A DNA stretch of 64,000 nucleotides from Fusibacter_C sp942493125 (GTDB lineage Bacteria > Bacillota > Clostridia > Peptostreptococcales > Acidaminobacteraceae), in NCBI GenBank assembly GCA_942493125.1, contig OW818667.1, forward strand, positions 1,054,001-1,118,000. Direction: 5' to 3'. A program made the position numbers and the translations under genes. Every line of letters begins with the position of its first letter. The stretch's first letter is position 1. This document shows positions 43,501 through 51,881 of this stretch, piece after piece. The notes below the pieces were generated by a model that was given only the letters and a program-made list of their open reading frames with translations, was not told the origin of the DNA and did not search any database.

Positions 43501-45400
43501 TGGATAAAGATTTTCGATGGCCGCATTCACGATCTTGGCATACGAGCATTTTTCCTTTTTTCCCGTTGACTTCGAGCATGAATTTTCCGCAATCCGGACA
43601 TTTTTCTCTCGAAATATTGTCATGCTTAAACTGGGCGGAACTATTTTTAATCTCAACAACCGAAGCCTTGGCATAATTTTTTATATCGCTGATAAATAGT
43701 TCTTTTTTTAGATTGCCCGAAGCGATCTGCTCGAGTTTCGTCTCCCAAGTTGCAGTCAGTTCAGGTGTTTTAAGATCTTTAGGAACCAACTGCAGCAGTT
43801 GTTTGCCCTTGGAAGTAATGTGTAGATACAGCCCCTTTTTCTCTATTAAAAAAGATCCTAAAAGCTTCTCAATGATATCGGCGCGCGTAGCCACGGTACC
43901 AATACCACACGTCATACTCTTGTTAGGGTGCTCCATCGATGTAAGGAGCGTCCCTTCCGTATAGTAGGCAGGCGGTGCTGTCGTCCCGCTCGTCATCTTC
44001 AGGCCTTCTTGCACCAATCTCTCTTTAACCGTAACGAGTGGCAACATTTGATCTTTTAGTCCACCACTCCCATCATCATCCTCGAAGGTGTTATCGTATA
44101 CTGCCTTCCATCCCATGCTGATGATGCGTTTTCCTTTTGCCTTAAAAGCTTCCGTTCCAATACTAGCAGTAATGTTTGTTTGTTCATATTCAAAAGCAGG
44201 TAGTAAAACCGCCAAGAACCGTTTGACGACCATGTCGTAAATTTTTCGTTCTTCTGAAGTCAACTGACTGAGTTGAACCAGTTGCTCTGTTGGAATAATG
44301 GCATGATGATCCGTGACTTTTGTGTCATCCACGAAAGATTTATTCGTTTGAATGGGTGCTTTAAGAATTTGACCGGCAAATACGCCTAGGGAACCAAGCC
44401 CACACGCTTTGACACGATCTTTAAGCGTTGGCACGATATCGCTTGATATAAACCTCGAATCCGTTCTTGGATACGTCAGTATTTTATGCGATTCATAAAG
44501 TTTCTGCATGATATTGAGCGTTTGTTTGGCAGAAAAGCCGTAGCGTTTGTTCGCTTCTCTTTGAAGTTCGGTTAAATCATATAGGCTAGGTGCATACGTC
44601 TTTTTGAGTGATTTATCGATTTTATCTATTATGATATCTACACCTTTGAGTTTTTGCATGATCTGCTCAATCTTTACTTTATCAAAGGATTGCGTCGTTT
44701 GGCTTTTTTGATCAAACCATGTCAAGTGAATGCCTTTCGCCATAGCTGTTAAACCATAATACATTTGAGGCACAAACTTTTGAATCTCAATTTCTCGGTT
44801 TGCAATCATCGCTAAAGTTGGCGTTTGTACTCTACCACATGACAACTGAGCATTGAACTTCGTCGTAAGGGCACGCGTCGCATTCATACCGACATACCAA
44901 TCCGCTGCCGAGCGAGCCAATGCCGATGCATAAAGATTTTCGTAAGATTTGCCATCCTTGAGCTTTGAAAAGCCTTCCAACAACGCTTTGTCTGTCACCG
45001 AAGAAATCCATAGTCGCTTTATCGGTTTTTTAATGCCAATTTTCTCCAGAATCCACCTTGCTACGAGTTCACCTTCACGACCGGCATCCGTTGCGATGAT
45101 GATCTCGTCGATATCTTTACGTAGCATAAGCTGTTTCACACTGTTGTATTGTCCTCTTGTCGCTGGAATGACTTCCAATTTTAAAGGTTCAGGTAGCATT
45201 GGCAAATCTTCAAGTTTCCAGCTTTGATACTTGACATCATACGTTTCTGGATCCGCCAATGTCACTAAATGCCCTAGTGCCCATGTCACGATATATTTGT
45301 TGCCTTCAAAAAAGCCATTGCCCTTTTGATTGCAGTTAAGGACCCGTGCTATATCTCGACCCACTGAGGGTTTTTCTGCCAATACAATACTTTTTCCCAT
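43253..45400 (-). CDS. topB: DNA topoisomerase III
   Basis: Relaxes and decatenates DNA by single-strand passage. Of the 715 residues, the N-terminus is the Toprim domain (MGKSIVLAEKPSVG...TDAGREGELVARWI). The active-site Tyr lies in ILTYPRTDSRFIS near residue 310, followed by the family's GRVQTPTLAMI, TSMEHPNKSM and IGTVATRADIIEKL. The C-terminus has two CxxC zinc-finger modules (CPDCGKFM, CPVCHKKM). The chosen start is the ATG at 45400 with GGAG upstream; four extra residues are possible. The topB gene is often chromosomal in Firmicutes; nothing here suggests a plasmid or integrative element. Confidence 0.95.
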   Translation of the reverse strand: MGKSIVLAEKPSVGRDIARVLNCNQKGNGFFEGNKYIVTWALGHLVTLADPETYDVKYQSWKLEDLPMLPEPLKLEVIPATRGQYNSVKQLMLRKDIDEIIIATDAGREGELVARWILEKIGIKKPIKRLWISSVTDKALLEGFSKLKDGKSYENLYASALARSAADWYVGMNATRALTTKFNAQLSCGRVQTPTLAMIANREIEIQKFVPQMYYGLTAMAKGIHLTWFDQKSQTTQSFDKVKIEQIMQKLKGVDIIIDKIDKSLKKTYAPSLYDLTELQREANKRYGFSAKQTLNIMQKLYESHKILTYPRTDSRFISSDIVPTLKDRVKACGLGSLGVFAGQILKAPIQTNKSFVDDTKVTDHHAIIPTEQLVQLSQLTSEERKIYDMVVKRFLAVLLPAFEYEQTNITASIGTEAFKAKGKRIISMGWKAVYDNTFEDDDGSGGLKDQMLPLVTVKERLVQEGLKMTSGTTAPPAYYTEGTLLTSMEHPNKSMTCGIGTVATRADIIEKLLGSFLIEKKGLYLHITSKGKQLLQLVPKDLKTPELTATWETKLEQIASGNLKKELFISDIKNYAKASVVEIKNSSAQFKHDNISREKCPDCGKFMLEVNGKKGKMLVCQDRECGHRKSLSIVTNARCPVCHKKMEMRGEGENKIFTCKCGHREKLEAFNNRRKEAGDKGNVKDVQKYMEEQKKQQTFESPLAEALRKLNLDK

Positions 45401-45522
45401 GTCATTCTCCATTCTTTAATTGTTGGTACTAATAGTTGATGGTACTCTAATCATTATACTCTAATCAATAGTACTCTAAAACCGTCTAAGAATAAAGCCA
45501 TGTGTTGTTAACCACTCTGTAA

Positions 45523-45558
45523 TAAAAAAGTGCTTCTCAAGAAAAATCGAGAAGCACT
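45523..45558 (-). terminator. terminator after bacteriohemerythrin
   Basis: Stem AGTGCTTCTC/GAGAAGCACT, with AAAAAA on the plus strand giving a minus-strand T-tract. Confidence 0.9.
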
Positions 45559-45582
45559 ACATCATAAGGTTTAAATTATTAC

Positions 45583-45999
45583 TTACTGTACACTGTTTTT
45601 TATGAACAACTCCCTGTAAAGGAAGTCAGATCCGCTAATATGTTTAAACACCCATGAAATCAAGAATTTTAAAATTTTCTTTCCATATGTCACTTGATCT
45701 TCATCGATCGCTCTCAAATCGAGGTTTGATATTTCTTGGATCAATTTATTGTGTTCCTCGATATGTGCTTCTTTAGATGCATAATTATATTTGTGGAACA
45801 AGGCTTCTTCAAACTGAAAATGACTGATTGTGTATTGCGTCAACGAATCAATGATCGTTACCATTTCATCGTAAATATCTTCGCCATTCGTTGCATTTGT
45901 AAGCAGCTCAGATAAATGACTTGTAATTTCGATCAACTTCTTGTGTTGATCATCGATAGATTTGATGCCGAGTTCATACTGACTTTCCCACTGAATCAT
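45583..45999 (-). CDS. bacteriohemerythrin
   Basis: O2-binding non-heme di-iron protein that buffers or delivers oxygen in the cytosol. The 138 residues form a four-helix bundle with all expected ligands: the His in IDDQHKKL, His and Glu in HFQFEEALF, the two His in HIEEHNKL, and the C-terminal HISGSD. The start is the ATG at 45999 with GGAG upstream (an in-frame TTG 12 nt earlier is less likely). It lies opposite the GGDEF-EAL gene, about 230 bp between starts. Such proteins are common in microaerobic, motile bacteria. A second hemerythrin-like protein is the DUF438 protein. Confidence 0.93.
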   Translation of the reverse strand: MIQWESQYELGIKSIDDQHKKLIEITSHLSELLTNATNGEDIYDEMVTIIDSLTQYTISHFQFEEALFHKYNYASKEAHIEEHNKLIQEISNLDLRAIDEDQVTYGKKILKFLISWVFKHISGSDFLYRELFIKNSVQ

Positions 46000-46231
46000 A
46001 CTAGTCTCCAATTTCCTTTATTCTTTAATGTCTTGATTATATCAACTTTTATCGCAATATGTAAGTTATTTGTTCTATCCAAAGAAATAAATGTAAGAGA
46101 TGTGCATTATGTCAATCACATTAAGTCTTACTTTAAAGTAATAATTGTATGGCAACTTGACACGTCAAATGTTAAACTAGTGACATTAACACGTCCTTTA
46201 ATTTTAAAATCTATCATGTAAGAAGGAGCCT

Positions 46232-48910
46232 ATGTTAAAAAAATTATCTATAAGAAACAAGCTCATATTGAGTATACTGATTGGGTGTTTAATTCCCTTT
46301 ATAGCTGGCAGCATCTATGTAAAAAGCCAGATGGAAGAGCTCCTTTTTGAAAATAATATTGAACAAACACACATCATTTTAGAGCAAACAGCGAATCACG
46401 TAGATGATGCCATACTTAATCACATGCAGAATCTGGTATCCATGATTGCCAGAGATGAACGCGTCATAAACGTGTCTGAGAGTATCAATTCATATGTCGC
46501 ATTTGACCCCGCAACGTTTGTCCGAACAAATACGGAAAGCGAACGACAAATCACGGAATTTTTTAAGGCCATCCAAGAGACAAACGAACTAATATCCCTT
46601 GTTTCTGTGGGCACTGAACTAGGTGGCTATATCGAATACCCCGTGTTCAATCCAAATGCACCCTACGATCCCAGAGGAAGAGGTTGGTACTTAGAATCAA
46701 TCGATGAAACAGAAGCGATCGTATCTGAGCCCTATGAAACAAAAGAGAGCAAGGAGCTCGTCATCAGCGTTGACAAAGTTGTCGTGAACGGCAATCAAAA
46801 AATTGGCGTCGTAAGTTTGACGATTGGACTCGATAAACTCATGCATGAAATTTCAGCGATTCCTTATGGAGAAACTGGCTATATCGGCATTTTGAGCCCT
46901 AGCAATGTCTTTATCAACAGTCCCGAAAGACCTGAGTGGCTGCTCAAATCGGCAAATGATATCGACAATGATTTATTTAAGTCGTTAGAAGCATATGACG
47001 GCAATTCTTTTGAAGGAACCCTTGATGGTGTCGAACGCGTTTTCAATGTCTACATTTCACCAACAAGTGGTTGGAAATACATCTCAGTGATTGATAAAAG
47101 CGAAGTCCTTGGTCGCTCAAAATCTCTCTCAACAATCCTGATCTTGATTTTCACGGTAGCGTTGATCATCATGATTCTCTTTGTCGTTATCATTTTGACT
47201 TACATCACAAAGCCAATAGGGTCATTGACGCAAATCATCAAGAAGATGGCCAACTTTGAATTTGAAGGCTATCAATACAAAGATTTTGAAGAGTTCACAC
47301 ATCATCAGGATGAAATTGGCGATATTTCGCGTGCACTTCATGGTATGCAGAACAATTTTATCGAACTCAAAAAAAATGTTGAATTTATGGATTCAGAGAT
47401 TCAGAATATCAAAGTTGAAGATAATGCCGTCCATCAGATAAGCCTCTCAAACGACAACCCTTTCAGTGTTATTGCTGGCTCGGTGAACGGACTTCTCAGA
47501 AAAGTGCATAGCTACATTTCTCAAATCAAGGATTTTAATACAGAAATATCGCTTAAGAACGATCTACTGACTGCGTCAGAAGAAGAGCTTATCGCGCAAC
47601 TTGAAGAAATCAATTTGCAGAAGGAAAAAATTCATTTTCTTGCGGATCACGACCCACTCACGAATTTGCCAAATAGACGACGTTTTCACGAGAAGCTGAA
47701 TCAAGCACTTCTTGCCAAGAAACGCGGTGCTGTAGTCATGCTAGATATGGATAACTTCAAGAGCATCAATGATACTTTAGGGCATATTTTTGGAGATAAA
47801 GTGTTACAGATCACAGCGGATTTGTTATCGACTTTCAGTAGTCCAACAACGTTCATTTCTCGTTTTGGTGGTGATGAATTTTTGTTGCTTATCGAGTTCG
47901 GTGATGATAAAAAACATTTAGATGTGCTTATTGACCGCATCAAATCGGCTTTCGAACAAATTTTTGTGATTGATGACAACGACATTAAGGTCGATTTTAG
48001 CATGGGTCTTTCAGTATTTCCAGATGATAGCACCAATATGGAACAGATAATCATGAATGCCGATTTGGCGCTTTATGAAATTAAGAATAACGGCAAAAAT
48101 GGCTGTGCATATTTCAATCAAACGATGGCAAGTCACTTAAAATACCGAATCGATGTCAAAGCAATTCTCCTGCATGCACTAGAAAATGATGGCTTCAAAA
48201 TGGTCTATCAGCCTCAAGTGGACTTAAAAACAGGAGAAACTGCGGGTTTTGAAGCACTTGTAAGGTTAAAGTATCACACGCTCTCACCAGGCGATTTTAT
48301 TCGAATCGCAGAAGAAAACGGTTTGATTATCCCCATCGGTCGCATCATTACAAAACACGTCGTCGAACAAATTAACCTTTGGCAGCAGAAGGGTTATACA
48401 CCAAAGCCTGTCTCAATCAACTTTTCAGCACTGCAGATACACGACGTCACGTTTATTGACTACCTTTTTGACTTGCTATCCACTTATCAAGTAAAGCCCG
48501 ATCTGATCGTCATCGAGATTACAGAGCACTTTTTCCTCGAAAATCGAGATGCCACAATCGACTTTATGAGTGCATTGAGAGCGAAGGGTGTCAAGATTGC
48601 TGTCGATGACTTCGGTACTGAATATTCATCACTAAGTTACCTTGCTGTGCTTCCAATCGATACCTTAAAATTCGATCGGGATTTAAATCTTAGACTGCTC
48701 AACTATCCAAACACCGATGTCATGAAAAATCTAATTGCCTTTGTTCACAGCTTAAATCTACAGATTGTCGCTGAGGGCATTGAAGATTATGATCATGTAA
48801 TTCGCCTAATTGATAGCGATTGTGATAGCTTACAGGGTTACTATTTTAGCACCCCACTCGAAGTATCCGAGATCGATCTCAATTACGATAAGGTATACAG
48901 TCTAAACTAA
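46232..48910 (+). CDS. bifunctional diguanylate cyclase/phosphodiesterase with Cache domain (GGDEF-EAL)
   Basis: Makes and breaks the second messenger cyclic di-GMP. The 892 residues run: TM1 (about 10-32), a double-Cache sensor domain (about 40-285, with DPRGRGWYLES), TM2 (about 300-325), HAMP, a coiled region, a GGDEF domain with an intact RFGGDEF, and an EAL domain. In EAL the metal and catalytic residues are recognisable: EALVR, NFSALQ, EITEHF, VDDFGTEYSSL, VAEGIED and QGYYF. The DDFGT loop has Glu where Gly is usual. Both activities may be live; direction cannot be told from sequence. The ATG follows AAGGAG. It sits next to bacteriohemerythrin. Confidence 0.95.
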   Translation: MLKKLSIRNKLILSILIGCLIPFIAGSIYVKSQMEELLFENNIEQTHIILEQTANHVDDAILNHMQNLVSMIARDERVINVSESINSYVAFDPATFVRTNTESERQITEFFKAIQETNELISLVSVGTELGGYIEYPVFNPNAPYDPRGRGWYLESIDETEAIVSEPYETKESKELVISVDKVVVNGNQKIGVVSLTIGLDKLMHEISAIPYGETGYIGILSPSNVFINSPERPEWLLKSANDIDNDLFKSLEAYDGNSFEGTLDGVERVFNVYISPTSGWKYISVIDKSEVLGRSKSLSTILILIFTVALIIMILFVVIILTYITKPIGSLTQIIKKMANFEFEGYQYKDFEEFTHHQDEIGDISRALHGMQNNFIELKKNVEFMDSEIQNIKVEDNAVHQISLSNDNPFSVIAGSVNGLLRKVHSYISQIKDFNTEISLKNDLLTASEEELIAQLEEINLQKEKIHFLADHDPLTNLPNRRRFHEKLNQALLAKKRGAVVMLDMDNFKSINDTLGHIFGDKVLQITADLLSTFSSPTTFISRFGGDEFLLLIEFGDDKKHLDVLIDRIKSAFEQIFVIDDNDIKVDFSMGLSVFPDDSTNMEQIIMNADLALYEIKNNGKNGCAYFNQTMASHLKYRIDVKAILLHALENDGFKMVYQPQVDLKTGETAGFEALVRLKYHTLSPGDFIRIAEENGLIIPIGRIITKHVVEQINLWQQKGYTPKPVSINFSALQIHDVTFIDYLFDLLSTYQVKPDLIVIEITEHFFLENRDATIDFMSALRAKGVKIAVDDFGTEYSSLSYLAVLPIDTLKFDRDLNLRLLNYPNTDVMKNLIAFVHSLNLQIVAEGIEDYDHVIRLIDSDCDSLQGYYFSTPLEVSEIDLNYDKVYSLN

Positions 48911-48925
48911 ATTACAAAAAAATAT

Positions 48926-48977
48926 AGAGCTACTGCGCTTCTAGTCACTATAAACTAGATTTGCATTAGCTCTTTTT
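48926..48977. terminator. bidirectional terminator after the GGDEF-EAL gene
   Basis: Long stem AGAGCTA.TGC/GCA.TAGCTCT with an inner CTAG..ACTAG stem, followed by TTTTT on plus; A-run on the other side serves the minus gene. Confidence 0.8.
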
Positions 48978-48995
48978 ATGTTTTAATCGTGTGTT

Positions 48996-49883
48996 CTAAA
49001 TTCTTTTTAACCCGCCTTTTGGAGCGGCAATTCTGTTGTTCTCTAGTCCTTTGATGCTACAGAAGTACTCAAAGAATGACTGAGCAAACGCCTCATCTTC
49101 TGTACCGGCTTTAATCTCGCAGATTTTAAGTAGCACTTGTGCTGCTTGCTCATCGGAAAAATATCGATGCAAAGCGCTTCCGAGTACGATCTTATCTGGT
49201 TTGTTCGGGTTGAAATAATACTCCCAGAACTTGAGTTTCTGTGCTTCTTCCAAAGTGAATGCCATTTTATACTTAGGGTTGGCTTTAACATAGCCATCGC
49301 CTTTGCTCGTTATAGAATAATTTTCATCAATCAAGAATACAGAAAATATAAAACGATCTTCCTCAACGGCATGCGGCAATTTAGTCGTCAAAATAGCCAA
49401 ACTATTTGCACTAACATTTTTTAGAACCATTGATTTGCCTTTGTTCTTACCACTTTGAACAATACCAGTGTTCACAGACCATGGATCTTCAGGCTGACCT
49501 TCGTAACAAACGAACTTATAGTCTTCTGGGACATTCTCGAGTGTATCGGATTCACAGTAATTGAACTTGAAAGCAATATTGCATTTGTCGACGTAATTTG
49601 GCTTGTTGACTTTAGCGGATTGAATGCTCTTAAGTTTTACGCGATTTTCAAAATCTTTTCTATCTTTCAATTCAGTGGCTTTCACCAACTGGTGCTCTTC
49701 ATTGACATGTGTGTTTAAAACCTCGTTTTCAAGCTTCAAAAAAGCTTCAAATGCGGTCGGATAGACAAATTTCTTCTCAAGGTTGCCCTTTTCAAAGTGT
49801 ACAGTCACATTATTGTTTTCAAATCCAACAATTTTTCCTTTCCCAAAGGCTTTATGTGTAACAATTTCTCCTACTAACTTCAT
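48996..49883 (-). CDS. conserved hypothetical protein with an N-terminal KOW/Tudor-like segment
   Basis: I do not recognise a family. The 295-residue soluble protein starts MKLVGEIVTHKAFGKGKIVGFENNNVTVHFEKG, a small beta-barrel pattern resembling CarD/KOW or Tudor-like modules. This is followed by a Lys-rich linker and a ~150-residue domain with YEGQPEDPWSVNTG and NKPDKIVLGSALHRYF. No catalytic motif stands out. The start (49883) is behind GGAGG; an upstream in-frame ATG is less likely. It is convergent with the GGDEF-EAL gene and monocistronic. A nucleic-acid- or protein-binding role is possible but not shown. Confidence 0.72.
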   Translation of the reverse strand: MKLVGEIVTHKAFGKGKIVGFENNNVTVHFEKGNLEKKFVYPTAFEAFLKLENEVLNTHVNEEHQLVKATELKDRKDFENRVKLKSIQSAKVNKPNYVDKCNIAFKFNYCESDTLENVPEDYKFVCYEGQPEDPWSVNTGIVQSGKNKGKSMVLKNVSANSLAILTTKLPHAVEEDRFIFSVFLIDENYSITSKGDGYVKANPKYKMAFTLEEAQKLKFWEYYFNPNKPDKIVLGSALHRYFSDEQAAQVLLKICEIKAGTEDEAFAQSFFEYFCSIKGLENNRIAAPKGGLKRI

Positions 49884-49990
49884 CTTTTCCTCCAAATTTC
49901 TTTCGAATAAAACCTCCCACAATGCAAGATCCTACTTCTATTGTATACTTATTTTCAAAACTTATCAAATTTAATGATTTTATGCGATTT

Positions 49991-50007
49991 GTAATTATGC
50001 AATTTCC
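49991..50007. repeat. dispersed near-palindrome, copy 5 (inverted)
   Basis: GTAATTATGCAATTTCC in the gap between the hypothetical gene and the hydrolase gene, 5 bp from the latter's stop codon. Confidence 0.7.
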
Positions 50008-50011
50008 TTAT

Positions 50012-51445
50012 TTATCTCGATTGAATCAATTTGACAATTGGCCATACTTCAGAAATTCGATTGACTCTTAACCCTTGTGATTCTTTTAGTGTGCTGGCAA
50101 AAAAATCTAGGATAAATCGGTTTTGAATGTCAGTAAATGTCTTTCTATCCACATCGCCAGTGAACCCGATAACCTTCGTCAATCGCGAGTACATATAAGC
50201 CATCGTAAAGTCAATGTGCGTCGTCCCATCAATTTGGTATAGCTCTGTTCCACTTATGCTGTTGTCGATGAGCTTCGTTAAATAAGTGTTGTTATATCCG
50301 GTTTCCCATTGGCCACTCCTTAAAAAGAGAGCTGGAATTTTTAACCCCTTATTCAATACAACCTCAGGGATGGGTTCCACCCATGCGTCCATACCGAGCA
50401 ATGCTTTGATTCTATCGTCTTTAATAGCAACGGATACATCCGCCCCGCCACCTGTAGAATGTCCCATCAACCCGATTTTATCGAGATTTAAACGGCCTTT
50501 AAATATCGGACTGTATATGCCATCATCAAAACCAGAAAGTTGATTCAATACGAAAGTGATATCATCGGCATAAGTATCGACAAGTTCTCGAGCATAGTAT
50601 AAAAAGTCTTGAGTTGTCTCTCTATCTGGCAGAGCCAAATGATCGAGTTTCTTGATTGTGCCATCTTTAAACACTGTTATCTGTGAACCAAATGTATGAT
50701 CGATGCCAAAGACGATATAACCATTGCTCGCCAATGTTTCAGCTAAATCATTATGTAGGTTCCTAAAGCCAGTCCATCCATGAGATAGCACGACAATTGG
50801 ATACGTCTCCGTGTCACTGTTCATTGGTGCGTCTGCATAAGCGTTGGATAACACATCTTTCGTATGATCTAAGATGAAAATGGGTGCTTTCATTTCACCG
50901 GCAAGCGCTCTTGCAACAACTCGGCCATCTTCTAGCCAAGGGACTCTTTCCAGACCTTTTGTCGATTCTGCTGGGTACCAAACCTGAACTTTAATACGTC
51001 GATTTTCACCTTTGGCATCGCCATATATTTCTATTGTGCCAGTTTCCGTAAAGTCATAAGTAACAGTACCGATGGCGTAGTTTCCAGGTGGCTTTGGCAT
51101 ATCATAAAGTGGGAATGCCCAAAGCGCTATACTAGATAAGATTAAAGCAAAGAACGTTAAAAATATCAATTTCTTACGACTATCATAACCTTCGAGTTCT
51201 GGTCTTTTTTTCACAGTTTTATCCAGACCAATTGCAATGAGAGATGACATGAAGGCCATCGCCGTCAAAAAATAGATTGGGACGAGTTGCCAAGCTACCG
51301 AGTCATAAAGGGAATGACTGACCATAAGCGCAAATGCTATAACTGGGAGATAGAGTCGCACTGTCTTACTTCTAAAAGGATTTACAATAAGTATAAAAAG
51401 GTACATGAGAATTGTAATTAACAACGCTTTTTCAAGCCAAGACAT
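50012..51445 (-). CDS. membrane-anchored alpha/beta hydrolase (PAF-acetylhydrolase-like)
   Basis: Esterase-type hydrolase of 477 residues. The first ~115 residues contain about four hydrophobic helices; the rest is an alpha/beta-hydrolase domain like plasma-type platelet-activating-factor acetylhydrolases. Visible are the oxyanion region VLSHGWTGFRNLHNDLAETLAS, the nucleophile GHSTGGGADV, and a His in DGTTHIDFT. The active site should face outside, since the hydrolase domain follows the membrane segments and includes a LDHT-type surface. Substrate unknown. The start follows GGGGGTG. It lies 22 bp from the small upstream gene (51468-51728), likely one operon. Confidence 0.85.
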   Translation of the reverse strand: MSWLEKALLITILMYLFILIVNPFRSKTVRLYLPVIAFALMVSHSLYDSVAWQLVPIYFLTAMAFMSSLIAIGLDKTVKKRPELEGYDSRKKLIFLTFFALILSSIALWAFPLYDMPKPPGNYAIGTVTYDFTETGTIEIYGDAKGENRRIKVQVWYPAESTKGLERVPWLEDGRVVARALAGEMKAPIFILDHTKDVLSNAYADAPMNSDTETYPIVVLSHGWTGFRNLHNDLAETLASNGYIVFGIDHTFGSQITVFKDGTIKKLDHLALPDRETTQDFLYYARELVDTYADDITFVLNQLSGFDDGIYSPIFKGRLNLDKIGLMGHSTGGGADVSVAIKDDRIKALLGMDAWVEPIPEVVLNKGLKIPALFLRSGQWETGYNNTYLTKLIDNSISGTELYQIDGTTHIDFTMAYMYSRLTKVIGFTGDVDRKTFTDIQNRFILDFFASTLKESQGLRVNRISEVWPIVKLIQSR

Positions 51446-51467
51446 AAAGCACCCCCATACATTGTAT

Positions 51468-51728
51468 TTAGCCTAATAATGCTCTTACCATCTCAATTTT
51501 TTCCATGACTGTATTAGCGGTAGCCGACCCATTTGCACCAGAAAAATAACCATCGGCTTCTTTTAGATTCATCACCATAAAACCACTTGAACTCATAGAG
51601 CTCTTTTCCAACAAATCGATTGCCATGGCAATCCAATTTCTGCACTGTACATTTTGACTTTGTTCACCATAATTGTTTTTAACAAAATCAAGACAGAATA
51701 ATATCATATCTTTAGACGACTGATCCAT
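51468..51728 (-). CDS. small hypothetical protein
   Basis: An 86-residue soluble protein, start ATG at 51728 behind GGAGG (a 6-residue longer reading is less likely). It shows MDQSSKDMILFCLDFVKNNYG, then a helical stretch and a C-terminal MVMNLKEADGYFSGANGS-type region. No domain recognised. It is 22 bp upstream of the alpha/beta hydrolase gene and so is probably cotranscribed with it. Confidence 0.6.
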   Translation of the reverse strand: MDQSSKDMILFCLDFVKNNYGEQSQNVQCRNWIAMAIDLLEKSSMSSSGFMVMNLKEADGYFSGANGSATANTVMEKIEMVRALLG

Positions 51729-51834
51729 TGTTTCCTCCAATATCAATAAAAGTTGTATGTATCTATATTATATCTTATTTGATATTTTTAGCCACTCAAA
51801 TCGGCAAATGTGAACCGATTAGGGCTTGTCTTTC

Positions 51835-51863
51835 TTGATTCTCCCTGCTTTTACCATTATAAT
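51835..51863 (+). promoter_or_regulatory. promoter of the ABC exporter gene
   Basis: TTGATT (51835-51840), a 17-bp spacer and consensus TATAAT (51858-51863), 18 bp before the chosen start. It rules out longer upstream starts. Confidence 0.8.
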
Positions 51864-51881
51864 GGAGAATGGAGGGCTGCT

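Noticed and set aside
46157..46168. TTGACACGTCAA before the GGDEF-EAL gene as a -35 box
   Set aside because: No -10 element at the proper distance; the inverted repeat is short and may be chance.
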